DNA from: an uncultured Bacilli bacterium | GTDB taxonomy: Bacteria; Bacillota_I; Bacilli_A; RF39; UBA660 | DNA: 64,000 bases | Assembly: GCA_934102055.1 (NCBI GenBank) | Contig: CAKOSE010000002.1 | Coordinates: 1-64,000, forward strand | Direction of reading: 5' to 3' | In this document: positions 52,611 through 61,555 of the stretch, one piece after another | Position numbering within the stretch: the first letter of the stretch is position 1 | Layout of the letters: each line of letters begins with the position of its first letter | Made by a program: the position numbers and the translations under genes | The notes under the pieces: generated by a model | The model's input: the letters and a program-made list of their open reading frames with translations, nothing else | Told to the model about the DNA's origin: nothing | The model's database searches: none

Positions 52611-52650
52611 TAAAATAAAGAACTTATTAACAATTGTTGTTAATAAGTTC
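52611..52650 (-). terminator. dnaN terminator with two DnaA-box-like arms
   Basis: 14-bp stem (52620-52633, 52637-52650), three-base loop. Each arm holds TTATTAACA. The dnaN stop is inside. Confidence 0.75.
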
Positions 52651-53758
52651 TTATAGGTAATATCAAACATACAAGCTCTTCACTATCATCATTTTTAAGC
52701 AAAATAGGTTTAATCTCACCAACAAATGTAATAATAACATTACGAGATTTAATAGTACGAAGAGCATCCATCATATACTTAGCACTAAAAGAAATCTTAA
52801 TATCATTATCACAAGAAACATTCATTTTCTCCTCAACTTTACCTATTTCAAGAGACATTGAAGTAATCTTAAGAAGATTATTCTTTATTTCCATAGTAAT
52901 TATATTATTATCAGTATCATTATTTAAAATACTAGCTCTATCAACCATATTATAAAATTCATTACAATCAAGTTTTAAATCAAAAATAGAATCACTAGGA
53001 ATTAAATTCTTAGTATTAGGATAAGTACCACTAATAAGCCTAGACTGAAATAAAATATCATTAAACTTAAATATAACCTTATTACTAAATAAATGCATTT
53101 CAATAACCTCATCATCCCCAGAAGACAAAAGTTTCAAAAGTTCATTTAAATTCTTACTAGGAATAATAATATCAATACCATTATTAACACCATTTGTTAA
53201 TAACTTCTTCCTAAGAGCAAGCCTATAAGAATCAGTAGCACTACATTCAAGATTATTTCCATCAATCTTAAAATTAACACCAGTTAAAACAACCCTAGCT
53301 TCATCCAAAGAACAAGCATAATTAGTTTGTAAAATCATAGATCTAAACTCATCAATACTTATACTAATAAATTCTGGAGATAAATCTAAATTAATATCAG
53401 GATATTCCCTAGCTTCAATACCATTCAAATTAAACTCACTATTCTCAGTAAAAATTATAATCTTATGATCATCTATAATTTCAATATTAATAAACTCAGA
53501 ATCAAGTTTTCTAATAATATCAAGAATATATTTTCCTTTAATAACTATACTACCAGTATTATCAATAATTAAATTATCCCCCTTAGAAATTACAGTCTGA
53601 ATAGTAATATCATTATCTGAAGCAGTAAGTACTAACCTATCTCTATGTAATTCAAACTTAATACCAGATAAAATAGGAATAATATTCTTTGTAGAAATTG
53701 CTTTAGAAACATTATTTAAAGCTTCAAGTAAAACTACTCTTTTAATTTTTAATTTCAT
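52640..53758 (-). CDS. dnaN: DNA polymerase III sliding clamp
   Basis: 372 residues, three repeated clamp domains. MKLKIKRVVLLEALNNVSKAIS, SGIKFEL, a middle AREYPDINL and YLCLILPIRTY-like C-terminus (VCLILPIRTY). It forms the ring that tethers the replicase. It follows dnaA by 143 bases. Confidence 0.97.
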   Translation of the reverse strand: MKLKIKRVVLLEALNNVSKAISTKNIIPILSGIKFELHRDRLVLTASDNDITIQTVISKGDNLIIDNTGSIVIKGKYILDIIRKLDSEFINIEIIDDHKIIIFTENSEFNLNGIEAREYPDINLDLSPEFISISIDEFRSMILQTNYACSLDEARVVLTGVNFKIDGNNLECSATDSYRLALRKKLLTNGVNNGIDIIIPSKNLNELLKLLSSGDDEVIEMHLFSNKVIFKFNDILFQSRLISGTYPNTKNLIPSDSIFDLKLDCNEFYNMVDRASILNNDTDNNIITMEIKNNLLKITSMSLEIGKVEEKMNVSCDNDIKISFSAKYMMDALRTIKSRNVIITFVGEIKPILLKNDDSEELVCLILPIRTY

Positions 53759-53901
53759 AAATATACCTTCTTTCTTTTTTTATTATTAATATATTAATTT
53801 TATTATTACTGTTAATATTGTTAATAAGTCCTAAAAAGCCTTTAATATCAACAGATAATACCAACAATAATTGTTAATAACTATTAACAATTTTAACAAT
53901 T
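53759..53901. promoter_or_regulatory. dnaA-dnaN intergenic, oriC-type boxes
   Basis: Very AT-rich, with TTATTAACA in reverse orientation at 53819 and 53872, and CTATTAACA at 53881. Equivalent to the incC half of the Bacillus bipartite origin. Confidence 0.6.
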
Positions 53902-55272
53902 CTATGTTAATTGCTTCTCAATATTGTTAATAGCATCATTTAAATCTCTATTAATTTTCATTTCCCTTTCAATCTTATTACAGGCATGAATAACAGTAGC
54001 ATGATTTTTTCCAGAAAACTCAATTCCAATTCTTTCAAAAGATTCATCAGTAAGTTTTCTACACAAATACATAGCAACTTGTCTAGGAATAGCAAGGTTT
54101 GGAGTCCTTTTCTTAGATTTCATATCTTCAAAAGAAATATTATAGAAATTAGCAACAATCTTTTGGATACGCCGTATATTATTTTGATCTGTAACAGCGT
54201 CTTTTCTAGTAAAATCACGTAAAGCTTCCATTGCAAACTCAAGAGAAATATCAGTAACACACATAATCGCAGAATAAGCAACTAATCTAGTAATAGACCC
54301 CTCAAGCTGCCTAACATCATTACCAATATTCGATGCAATATAAGCAATAACTTCTTCATTAATAAAAATATTTTCACCTTTTAATTTTTTTCTAATAATT
54401 GCAATCTTAAGAGAATAATCCGGAGGACTAATATCAACTTGTAACCCCCAAGCAAAGCGTGTCCTAAGTCTATCTTCAAGAACTTTCAAATCCTCAGGAG
54501 ATCTATCCGAGGAAACAATAATTTGCTTACTATCATTATATAAGTTATTAAATGTATGAAAAAACTCTTGCTGAGTTTTTTCTGCCCCACCCAAAAACTG
54601 AATATCATCAATCAAAAGAACATCAACATTTCTATATTTATTCTTAAAAAACTCTACATAATCTAGATTATTGCCACTATTTCCTTTTCTAGCAATGCCA
54701 GTAAAATCATTCATAAAGTCATCACTAGTAACATAAAGAACTCTCTTTTTATATTTATTCTCAATATAATTTCCTATAGCATGCATAAGATGAGTTTTCC
54801 CAAGACCACTATTTCCGTATATAAACAAAGGATTATACATAGTACCAGGATTTTCAGCAACAGCAAGAGCAGCAGCTTGAGCAAATTTATTAGATTCACC
54901 AACTACAAAACTCTCAAAAGTATAATTCTTATTAAGATTAGAAACATGAACACCAACAAAAGAATTATTATCATCAGAAGAATCTTTATCTTGATTTTTA
55001 TCACTTTCCAAAAAATCAGAAACATTCTCCTTAAGTATATATATAATGTTATCAACAGGTTCTGTTAATAACTTATTAAAACTATCAATAATAACATCTC
55101 TATAAGTAGAATCTATATGAGTTTTATAAAGAAGTAAAGGAACAACAATCCTAATATTGTTCTTATCAATACCAATAAAATCAATAGCCATAAACCAAGT
55201 CTGATAAGTAATAGGGTCAACAATATTACTAATATTATCTAAAACTTTTTGCCACAACAATTTATTGTTCAT
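53902..55272 (-). CDS. dnaA: Replication initiator DnaA
   Basis: 456 residues. Domain I, a variable linker (about 85-110), AAA+ domain with GNSGLGKTHLMHAI and VLLIDDIQFLGG, and DNA-binding domain IV. The signature helix reads FSGKNHATVIHACNKIE, where the norm is GGRDHTTVLHACRKIE. Aligning to E. coli numbering gives L422F, P423E, D433N, T435A while R399, H434 and T436 are kept. Those are base-contact positions, so box specificity is probably shifted (see findings). Confidence 0.97.
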   Translation of the reverse strand: MNNKLLWQKVLDNISNIVDPITYQTWFMAIDFIGIDKNNIRIVVPLLLYKTHIDSTYRDVIIDSFNKLLTEPVDNIIYILKENVSDFLESDKNQDKDSSDDNNSFVGVHVSNLNKNYTFESFVVGESNKFAQAAALAVAENPGTMYNPLFIYGNSGLGKTHLMHAIGNYIENKYKKRVLYVTSDDFMNDFTGIARKGNSGNNLDYVEFFKNKYRNVDVLLIDDIQFLGGAEKTQQEFFHTFNNLYNDSKQIIVSSDRSPEDLKVLEDRLRTRFAWGLQVDISPPDYSLKIAIIRKKLKGENIFINEEVIAYIASNIGNDVRQLEGSITRLVAYSAIMCVTDISLEFAMEALRDFTRKDAVTDQNNIRRIQKIVANFYNISFEDMKSKKRTPNLAIPRQVAMYLCRKLTDESFERIGIEFSGKNHATVIHACNKIEREMKINRDLNDAINNIEKQLT

Positions 55273-55541
55273 AATACCATCTCCCCATTTCTGATAAAAG
55301 TTAATAACCTGTATTTAATTGTAATACATTTTTATTTTTTTGAAAAGATAAAAAACTTATTAACAGAGTTATTAACATACTTATTAACAAATCTTTTCCT
55401 TTGATTACATACTATAAAATAGATTTTAACAAATTTCAAGTAAAAAGTTGTTAACAACATTAACAATTGTTAAAAAGAAAATTGTTAATTAACGTTAATA
55501 TTGTTAATAAGTATCATTTTAAACAACAACAAACAAAACTA
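55273..55541. promoter_or_regulatory. Candidate oriC (dnaA-rpmH)
   Basis: Three TTATTAACA at 55357, 55369 and 55381, exactly 12 bases apart, a reverse copy at 55502, and near-variants around 55448-55500. A 50-base AT-rich stretch follows the triplet. No TTATCCACA was seen. Position equals the incAB half of the Bacillus origin. No separate gene. Confidence 0.75.
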
Positions 55542-55571
55542 TTGACAAACACCCTACTTTTCATATACAAT
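55542..55571 (+). promoter_or_regulatory. rpmH promoter
   Basis: TTGACA (55542-55547), 18-base spacer, TACAAT (55566-55571). Confidence 0.75.
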
Positions 55572-55602
55572 AAAACCGATCAATTGATTGGAGGTGCACA
55601 AC

Positions 55603-55728
55603 GTGAAAAAAGGAACTTTTCAACCAAATAATAGAAGAATGAAGAAAAAACATGGTTTCTTCTCTCGTATGAAATCAGGTATTATTAATTCAAGAAGAAG
55701 AAAAGGTAGAAAAAGATTATCAAAATAA
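55603..55728 (+). CDS. rpmH: Ribosomal protein L34
   Basis: 41 residues from GTG 55603, with TTGGAGGTGCAC upstream. KGTFQPNNRRMKKKHGFFSRM and SRRRKGRKRLSK are the L34 pattern. Basic, Arg/Lys-rich, in the 50S subunit. Standard order rpmH-rnpA-yidC-jag. Confidence 0.97.
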   Translation: MKKGTFQPNNRRMKKKHGFFSRMKSGIINSRRRKGRKRLSK

Positions 55729-55770
55729 TAATCCACTAGAAAAAGTGGATTTTTGATTATGGAGGTATCT

Positions 55771-56112
55771 ATGAAAAAACAAAATATAGTTAAAAATTCA
55801 AAAGATTTTAATAGAATAATAAAAAAAAAACAAGGAAAAGCAAGTAAATACTTCATCATAAATAAAGAACAAAATGAAGAAATAACAAAATTTGGAATAA
55901 CATTTACAAAACATATAGGAAATGCAGTAACAAGAAATAAGCTAAAAAGAAGAATAAAAAATATAATAGATACAAATCCAAAAATATATAATGCAAAAAC
56001 AACATACATAATCATAGCAAAAAAGTCTACTTTAGAATTAACCTATCAAGAATTAGAAAAACAATTGATATATCTTTTTAATAAAATAAAAAACGAGGAG
56101 ATTAGTAAATGA
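55771..56112 (+). CDS. rnpA: Ribonuclease P protein component
   Basis: 113 residues from ATG 55771 (GGAGGTATCT upstream). KHIGNAVTRNKLKRRIKNII is the RNR signature, FGITFTK before it. It supports the RNase P RNA in cutting tRNA 5' leaders. It overlaps yidC by four bases. Confidence 0.95.
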   Translation: MKKQNIVKNSKDFNRIIKKKQGKASKYFIINKEQNEEITKFGITFTKHIGNAVTRNKLKRRIKNIIDTNPKIYNAKTTYIIIAKKSTLELTYQELEKQLIYLFNKIKNEEISK

Positions 56113-57038
56113 AAAAAAATAACAAAATATTAAAATTATTATTAATATTTATATTAATGATAACACTAACAGGATGTACTCAAACACTGAAAGACAAAGA
56201 TGGTAAAATAGTTAAAAACGAAGAAACAGGACAAACAATAACAGAAAATATAATTTGTAAACCAACAGATGAACAAACAATAAAAATATATGAAGAAAAC
56301 AAAGTAGATATAAAAGATTTGCCTGAATGTAATAAAATGAAAGTATATGGAGAATACGAAGGACTTTGGAATTCATTCTTTGTAAGACCTCTAGCATATG
56401 CAATAATAAAAATTGGATCACTAGTAGGCTCAACTGCTATATCAATAATAATTATAACACTAATAATAAGATTAGCACTTTTCCCAATGACAAAGAAAAC
56501 ACTATTACAATCTGAAAATATGAAAAAAGCACAACCAGAAATTCAAAGAATAGAAAAAAAATATGAAGGGAAAACAGATAATGAATCAATGACAAAAAAA
56601 GGACAAGAAATGATGATGATTTACAAAAAATATGAGATAAAACCATTATCAGGATGTCTATTTGCATTTATTCAATTACCAATTTTATTAGCATTCTGGG
56701 AAGCAATTAATAGAGTACCCGCAATATTTGAAGAAAAATTTTTAGGATTAAACATGGGAACAACCCCATCTGCAGCAATGGCTGCCGGTGATTGGTATTA
56801 CATATTTATATGTGCAATACTAATAATAGTAACATACTTCTCATATAAACTAAATCCATCCATGGCAGGAAATGAACAAATGGCAAAACAACAAAAAATG
56901 ATGACAACAATAATGACGATCTTTATAGGATTTATGTCATTTACATTACCAACAGCTATAGCATTTTACTGGATAACATCATCCTTATTTACAATATTCC
57001 AAAACTTTTTAATAAAAAGGAGGAAGAAACATGAATAA
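56109..57038 (+). CDS. yidC: Membrane protein insertase YidC
   Basis: 309 residues. Lipoprotein signal (LLLIFILMITLTGC, Cys about 22), an exported stretch, then five helices. IITLIIRLALFPMTKKTL holds the conserved Arg in the groove, with GCLFAFIQLPILLAFWEAI and FIGFMSFTLPTAIAFYWITSSLF. It is the Oxa1/SpoIIIJ type that inserts membrane proteins with or without SecYEG. It overlaps jag by eight bases. Confidence 0.95.
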   Translation: MKKNNKILKLLLIFILMITLTGCTQTLKDKDGKIVKNEETGQTITENIICKPTDEQTIKIYEENKVDIKDLPECNKMKVYGEYEGLWNSFFVRPLAYAIIKIGSLVGSTAISIIIITLIIRLALFPMTKKTLLQSENMKKAQPEIQRIEKKYEGKTDNESMTKKGQEMMMIYKKYEIKPLSGCLFAFIQLPILLAFWEAINRVPAIFEEKFLGLNMGTTPSAAMAAGDWYYIFICAILIIVTYFSYKLNPSMAGNEQMAKQQKMMTTIMTIFIGFMSFTLPTAIAFYWITSSLFTIFQNFLIKRRKKHE

Positions 57039-57654
57039 ACAAACATTTCAAGGAAAAACACTAGAAGAAGCAATAATAAATGCAACCGAAGGTTTAAATG
57101 CCAAAGAAGATGAACTAGTAATAGTAGAAAAAGAAGTGAAAAAATCTCTATTTAGTAAAAAAGTAGAAGTAGAAGCAATAACAAAAGAAGAACTAAACAA
57201 AGAAATAAAAAATTATATCCAAAAACTAGTAAAAAACATGGGAATAAATGCAGTAATAGAAACAAAAACAAGAGAAGAAAGCCCAATATTTAATGTAGTA
57301 GCACCAGAGGCAGCAATACTAATAGGAAAAAGCGGCAGAACAATCGAAGCATTACAAAACATCACAAGACAAATGGTAAACACAGAACTAAATACAAATT
57401 ATAAATTTATAATAGATGTAAACGATTACAAATCAAAAAGAAGATCGAGAATAGAAAAAACAGCAAAATATACAGCAAAAGAAGTAGCAAGAACAAAAGT
57501 AGAAGCAGCTCTAGAACCAATGAATTCATATGAAAGAAGAATAGTTCACAATATATTAAATAAATCAAAAGACGTAATAACAGAATCAAAAGGTGTTGAG
57601 CCAAATAGATATGTGACTATAAAACCTAAAGAAGAAAATAAATCTCAGAAATAA
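57031..57654 (+). CDS. khpB: RNA-binding protein Jag/KhpB
   Basis: 207 residues: Jag_N (QGKTLEEAIINATEGLN), KH-II (LIGKSGRTIEALQNI) and R3H (EPMNSYERRIVHNIL). It works with KhpA and in several Firmicutes affects envelope growth. Its last about 24 codons are duplicated at 59795-59866. The present last residues (KSQK) lie outside the repeat, and come with a new terminator. Confidence 0.95.
   Translation: MNKQTFQGKTLEEAIINATEGLNAKEDELVIVEKEVKKSLFSKKVEVEAITKEELNKEIKNYIQKLVKNMGINAVIETKTREESPIFNVVAPEAAILIGKSGRTIEALQNITRQMVNTELNTNYKFIIDVNDYKSKRRSRIEKTAKYTAKEVARTKVEAALEPMNSYERRIVHNILNKSKDVITESKGVEPNRYVTIKPKEENKSQK
57567..57638 (+). repeat. jag 3'-end direct repeat, copy 1
   Basis: 72 bases matching 59795-59866 at 70 positions (two G/A changes). 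Marks the left edge of a 2.2 kb insert. Confidence 0.92.
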
Positions 57655-57698
57655 AAAAATGAAAAAATATAATACTTAGTTTAGTTATATTTATAGTT

Positions 57699-57726
57699 CT
57701 CCACTTTTTAGTGGAGTTTTTTTTTT
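57699..57726 (+). terminator. Terminator after jag
   Basis: CTCCACT/AGTGGAG stem, TTTT loop, ten T. Confidence 0.92.
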
Positions 57727-57740
57727 ATAAATCTTTACAA

Positions 57741-57881
57741 TTAAGTGGTTTTTTCACCAGTAGTAATTATGGCAGCAGCAATAATTGTTACAGGTGTCAT
57801 AGCTATATTTGTTTTATATCCAAAAAAAGATGTATCAGTGGCTTTATATTCAACTTTTCCATCTTTTAATCTTTTACAATG
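57741..57881 (-). pseudogene. Transposase remnant (IS1182-like)
   Basis: The minus frame reads KVEYKATDTSFFGYKTNIAM then TIIAAAITTTGEKTT and stops. This matches the SFFGYKTHIAM...TGEK part of IS1182-type DDE transposases. About 45 codons remain; both ends are gone. The rest of 57882-58162 shows no gene. Confidence 0.6.
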
Positions 57882-58162
57882 AAAAATCTATCATAACATT
57901 TAATTGTTTCCAAAAATTATCTAGTTTAGTTTAATATATTATATAGTTCTATATGTTTGCTAAAATTTAGTTCCAGTTGACTTGATCTTTTTAACATATT
58001 TATCATCATAATTCTTACATATATATTATCAAAATAAAAAAAACTCCTGAAATTTACAATAATTTTTGTATGCTTTTTCAACAGTCTCATTATTCATTAT
58101 TTAATTTTTTCGTTTTAAATATTCTTCATATGTTTGTAATAAATTTTAGTTTTCCTCTATAC

Positions 58163-58777
58163 TCATTTATCTTCTCTTTCATATAAATTTTTTCTTAATT
58201 TCTTCACTTCTTCTTGTTCACTATAAAAAAGATCATCCGATTGAGAGTATTGAGTTGGATCGGCTTGTAATATAAATGAAGGTTCAGTAATTATTGCAGA
58301 TTTAAAAATACTATATAAAACTAAAACATCTGTTGTAAATTTATTATCATCAATAAACTTCTTATATAAAGATATATTGTAAAAATTTACCTCATTATTA
58401 ATTTCATTATATTTTTCTTCAAAATCTTGAAAAGTATCAAACACACCTTTATAGAAATAAAAAATCAAATCTTTACAAGTTGCTAATAAATTGAAAAAGT
58501 CATTGACATTTTTAGAAATTATTCCACAAGCACCATCGCTACTTATATATCCAACAAGTTTATTATTTAGTAAACAATAAACCCCACCATCTCCACTTTC
58601 TCCAAAAGGATAAATTTCATAATTACTTTCTTCATCACAAATTAAAATATCATTCTTTACATCAATATTATCTTCAAATCTGAAGTCACAATCTTCCCAA
58701 AGTGCTTTTTCTAATAATGTATTTGATTTAATTTGTTCTTTATATAAATTTAATAATTCTGTATTATTCATTTTCAT
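58163..58777 (-). CDS. Hypothetical, possibly SMI1/SUKH-like
   Basis: 204 residues, AAAGGAAAAAA before the ATG. YPFGESGDGGVYCLLNNKLVGYISSDGACGIISKNVNDFFNLL recalls the SMI1/KNR4 (SUKH) fold used by toxin-immunity proteins, but I am not sure. No signal or membrane segment. It is intact inside the 2.2 kb insert and flanked by broken transposases; immunity genes without their toxin are common in such sites. Confidence 0.6.
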   Translation of the reverse strand: MKMNNTELLNLYKEQIKSNTLLEKALWEDCDFRFEDNIDVKNDILICDEESNYEIYPFGESGDGGVYCLLNNKLVGYISSDGACGIISKNVNDFFNLLATCKDLIFYFYKGVFDTFQDFEEKYNEINNEVNFYNISLYKKFIDDNKFTTDVLVLYSIFKSAIITEPSFILQADPTQYSQSDDLFYSEQEEVKKLRKNLYEREDK

Positions 58778-58929
58778 TTTTTTCCTTTCACATCTTACTT
58801 TAATGAATCAAATATATAACTCTATCATCTTCATTATATCACACAATACATATTTTTAGATAATTTTATGATAATTGTTTAAAAATAATAAGCTTAAACG
58901 ATACTTGGAATTATTTCAAATATCATTTT

Positions 58930-59320
58930 TTCTATACTAATTTTATAATATATTATACGATAATTTTCTATTACAATAGGTCCATCGCCATAGGTTTTAG
59001 ATACTTTTGTATAGGCAATTGCATTAACTGTTTTCCATTATATTTGCTTTTTTAATTCGTTTTGACTATCTTTAACTGACAATACATAATGACATTTTTA
59101 TTCACTATTTCTTCTATTGTAATTGTTGATCCTTCTATTTCTAACAAATCAAGCAAATCTGATATTGCTGTTATTTCGTTTAATTTATCATCATCTTTCG
59201 CTTGTCCACTCAATAAATATTTCCATAAATTTTTTTGAACCAATAGCCACAAAGGCATCAGAAAGACAATCATGGAATCATGATAAAATATTTACAAATT
59301 ATTAGTCTTGATTTATAATT
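58930..59320 (-). pseudogene. ISAs1-family transposase remnant
   Basis: Pieces in three frames: HDCLSDAFVAIGSKKFMEIFIEW, then NEITAISDLLDLLEIEGSTI, then CHYVLSVKDSQNELKKQI and a looser tail. These align in order to ISAs1 transposases (HDTFSRVF...FIEW, NEITAIPELLDLLD, YVLSVKDNQ). At least two frameshifts and the catalytic middle missing; dead. Confidence 0.75.
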
Positions 59321-59372
59321 TCATTAGAGAACATGTTATTACAATGATTGTTGCCCAAGATGAGGAAAAGAA

Positions 59373-59786
59373 ATGAAAAATATTAATAATTATGCTGCAG
59401 AAAAATATGCTGAACCTAATGATTTAAAATATAATTAAGGAAACACAAATAAATATAAAAAAATTGCCGAGGGTATTTATAGTTTCTTTGATGAATGGGA
59501 ATGCCAAGATTTTTATGTAACTTCACTTAAATTTGAACAGGAACCAGATTTGGGTGAAGGTAGCTCTCCAAAAAATATTTCTCAATACCCACTTGAAGAT
59601 ATTTTAGATAAATTCAATGTATCAATTTCTGATTCATATGATGAGTTAAATGAAAAAAGCGATATTACATGTTATCAAGAATTTTGCTCTTACAATCAAA
59701 AAGACATAGAAAATTTGAGAGAAATAATTGGTAAACATGTCTATAATAAAACTGATGGTAAAAATTCTAAATTAATAATTGAATAA
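59373..59786 (+). pseudogene. Broken unknown gene, in-frame stop
   Basis: A ribosome site (GAGGAAAAG) and ATG at 59373 read MKNINNYAAEKYAEPNDLKYN then TAA at 59436, after which the same frame continues for 116 codons (IAEGIYSFFDEWECQDFYVTS ... EIIGKHVYNKTDGKNSKLIIE). The acidic, soluble sequence with SISQYPLED-like segments resembles small immunity-type proteins; family unknown. A start at 59550 or elsewhere downstream could still make a fragment. Confidence 0.6.
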
Positions 59787-59794
59787 AAAAATTT

Positions 59795-59866
59795 AAAAGA
59801 CGTAATAACAGAATCAAAAGGTGTTGAACCAAATAGATATGTAACTATAAAACCTAAAGAAGAAAA
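59795..59866 (+). repeat. jag 3'-end direct repeat, copy 2
   Basis: 72 bases, 70 identical to 57567-57638. It ends in-frame as KPKEEN-stop and runs into a proper terminator, so this is likely the original jag end. Confidence 0.92.
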
Positions 59867-59881
59867 CTAATCTTCTTTTTT
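59856..59881 (+). terminator. Probable original jag terminator
   Basis: AAAGAAGA/TCTTCTTT stem with a seven-base loop and T-run, fused to repeat copy 2. Confidence 0.75.
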
Positions 59882-59946
59882 CTTGCTCAAAAATAAAAAC
59901 AATGATACTATATAACTATAATAAAATAGTCAAAAGAGGTGAAAAC

Positions 59947-60894
59947 ATGAATGATATCGAAAAATACACCAATCCTTACACAAAAGACAAGTCATACATA
60001 ATAAATCCACAACAAGAACCATTTCATAACAACAAAAACAAAGAACAATTAAAAGAAATATTAAGAAACACCATAAAAAAACTACAAAACCAAACAATAA
60101 CTCAACAAGATAAAGAAAGCACAAAAAAAATAAAACAAGAAATAAATAATTCCATAAATCAGATCAAAATACTCTCAACCATAGTGAAAGAAAGCAGAGA
60201 AATAGATAACGAAGATTATAATTCCATATTAAAAATGATAGAAAACTATTATTCACAATATCTTGTCTTAACAAAAACACTAAAACCACCAAAACAACAA
60301 GTAAAAAGTATAAAAAACCTTCAAATAACTAAATCAGATAATGATGTAAAAAACATATTAATATTTCTTAAAGATAAAAAAACATCAACTTTTTGCATAG
60401 AAAAAGATCTAGAAGGAAATGGAAAAAAAGATCTTCAAACAACATTTGAAAAAGCATTAAAATCAAACATAAAACTCCTCACAACAGATGCATTCGAAGA
60501 TATAAGAAGTACACGAAAAATAAAAAAAATCAAAAACAACTCCTTACCAAATAACAGAGATGAAAACTATCCCTGGGAAGTAAGAAGAAGAGACTCAACA
60601 AGAATGTCAATAATGTTTTTAAGAACATGTCCAGAAAACTTAGAAAAGTTAAAGAAATTTTATAACCTACCTCATCTAGAAAGTGTAATTCTTATCGGAG
60701 GAATAATAAAAGTAGGAGATGAATATAACAAATTAGCACCATTAACAAAACAAATCGAAGACAACAGAGACTATATAAATTACTTAAATGAATTATTTAG
60801 CAATCCAACAACAGATATCAGTATTTTAAACAAAATAATATCAGAAACAGAAACAATATACGAAACATTAAATTACTCACCTAAACAAAAATAA
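59947..60894 (+). CDS. Hypothetical soluble protein
   Basis: 315 residues from ATG 59947 (AAAAGAGGTGAAAAC upstream; the frame to 59902 has no ribosome site). Residues about 25-105 are strongly helical and Lys/Gln/Asn-rich, probably coiled coil. The second half contains YPWEVRRRDSTRMSIMFLRTCPENLEKL and HLESVILIGGIIKVGDEY. No family recognised. Codon endings (A/C) match yidC and mnmE, so it is an old resident rather than part of the insert. Confidence 0.65.
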   Translation: MNDIEKYTNPYTKDKSYIINPQQEPFHNNKNKEQLKEILRNTIKKLQNQTITQQDKESTKKIKQEINNSINQIKILSTIVKESREIDNEDYNSILKMIENYYSQYLVLTKTLKPPKQQVKSIKNLQITKSDNDVKNILIFLKDKKTSTFCIEKDLEGNGKKDLQTTFEKALKSNIKLLTTDAFEDIRSTRKIKKIKNNSLPNNRDENYPWEVRRRDSTRMSIMFLRTCPENLEKLKKFYNLPHLESVILIGGIIKVGDEYNKLAPLTKQIEDNRDYINYLNELFSNPTTDISILNKIISETETIYETLNYSPKQK

Positions 60895-60914
60895 TATCAA
60901 ACAAGGAGATTACA

Positions 60915-61529
60915 ATGATTTATTATCAGCACTGATCTATAATAAAAATGATTATTATGATTTTACTATCGATTTAAATATATCAAACCAACAAGATATA
61001 AAATTTAAAAAAAAGTACAGACTATCTAACTTTTGAAAATGTAAAAATAAGAAATGACTTTAAAAAATATCAATTTACTCGTATTTATGAAGACGAAGGA
61101 ATCAAAGAAATAAACTATGGTGAGGATAATGATAACTATTGCTTTTCAATTGAAATAGTAGACAATAAAATAAATTCATATAAAGCTTTCAAAAATTTCT
61201 TTAAAGAAAACAATATAAACTCAGACATTAGTTATATCAATTATCTAAAAAACTACAATTACAAACAAACAAGTATTTTGTAAAGTTATGAAACACTAAG
61301 AAACAATGCCGTAGCATATTATGGAGCAGAAACATATTTTAATACATTAGGAAATGATATCACTTTAATAAAAGGTGATTATGATGGACTTGTGGTAGAA
61401 CAAAAAATTTCTAACTACGTTGTTTACTTATATAAAGACAACAAAACATATAGATTTACATTTTGGAAAGATTTAAACTTTAATAAAGCTGATATTGTTG
61501 ACTTAATTAGCACAGTTATAATAGAATAA
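60915..61529 (+). pseudogene. Broken unknown gene
   Basis: No start. The frame NDLLSALIYNKNDYYDFTIDL is shifted at a run of eight A near 61010, continues as STDYLTFENVKIRNDFKKYQF, and meets TAA after NYKQTSIL (about 61280), then continues SYETLRNNAVAYYGAETYF ... VDLISTVIIE to a final stop at 61527. One frameshift and one nonsense mutation. Family not recognised. Confidence 0.65.
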
Positions 61530-61555
61530 CTTATAAATACAAAAAGGAGGAAAAC

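Noticed and set aside
52435..52620. ComK AT-boxes (AAAA-N5-TTTT) upstream of comK
   Set aside because: In DNA this AT-rich the pattern cannot be told from chance.
59052..59273. 73-residue frame as a real gene
   Set aside because: It is a shifted piece of an ISAs1 transposase; adjoining pieces continue in other frames.
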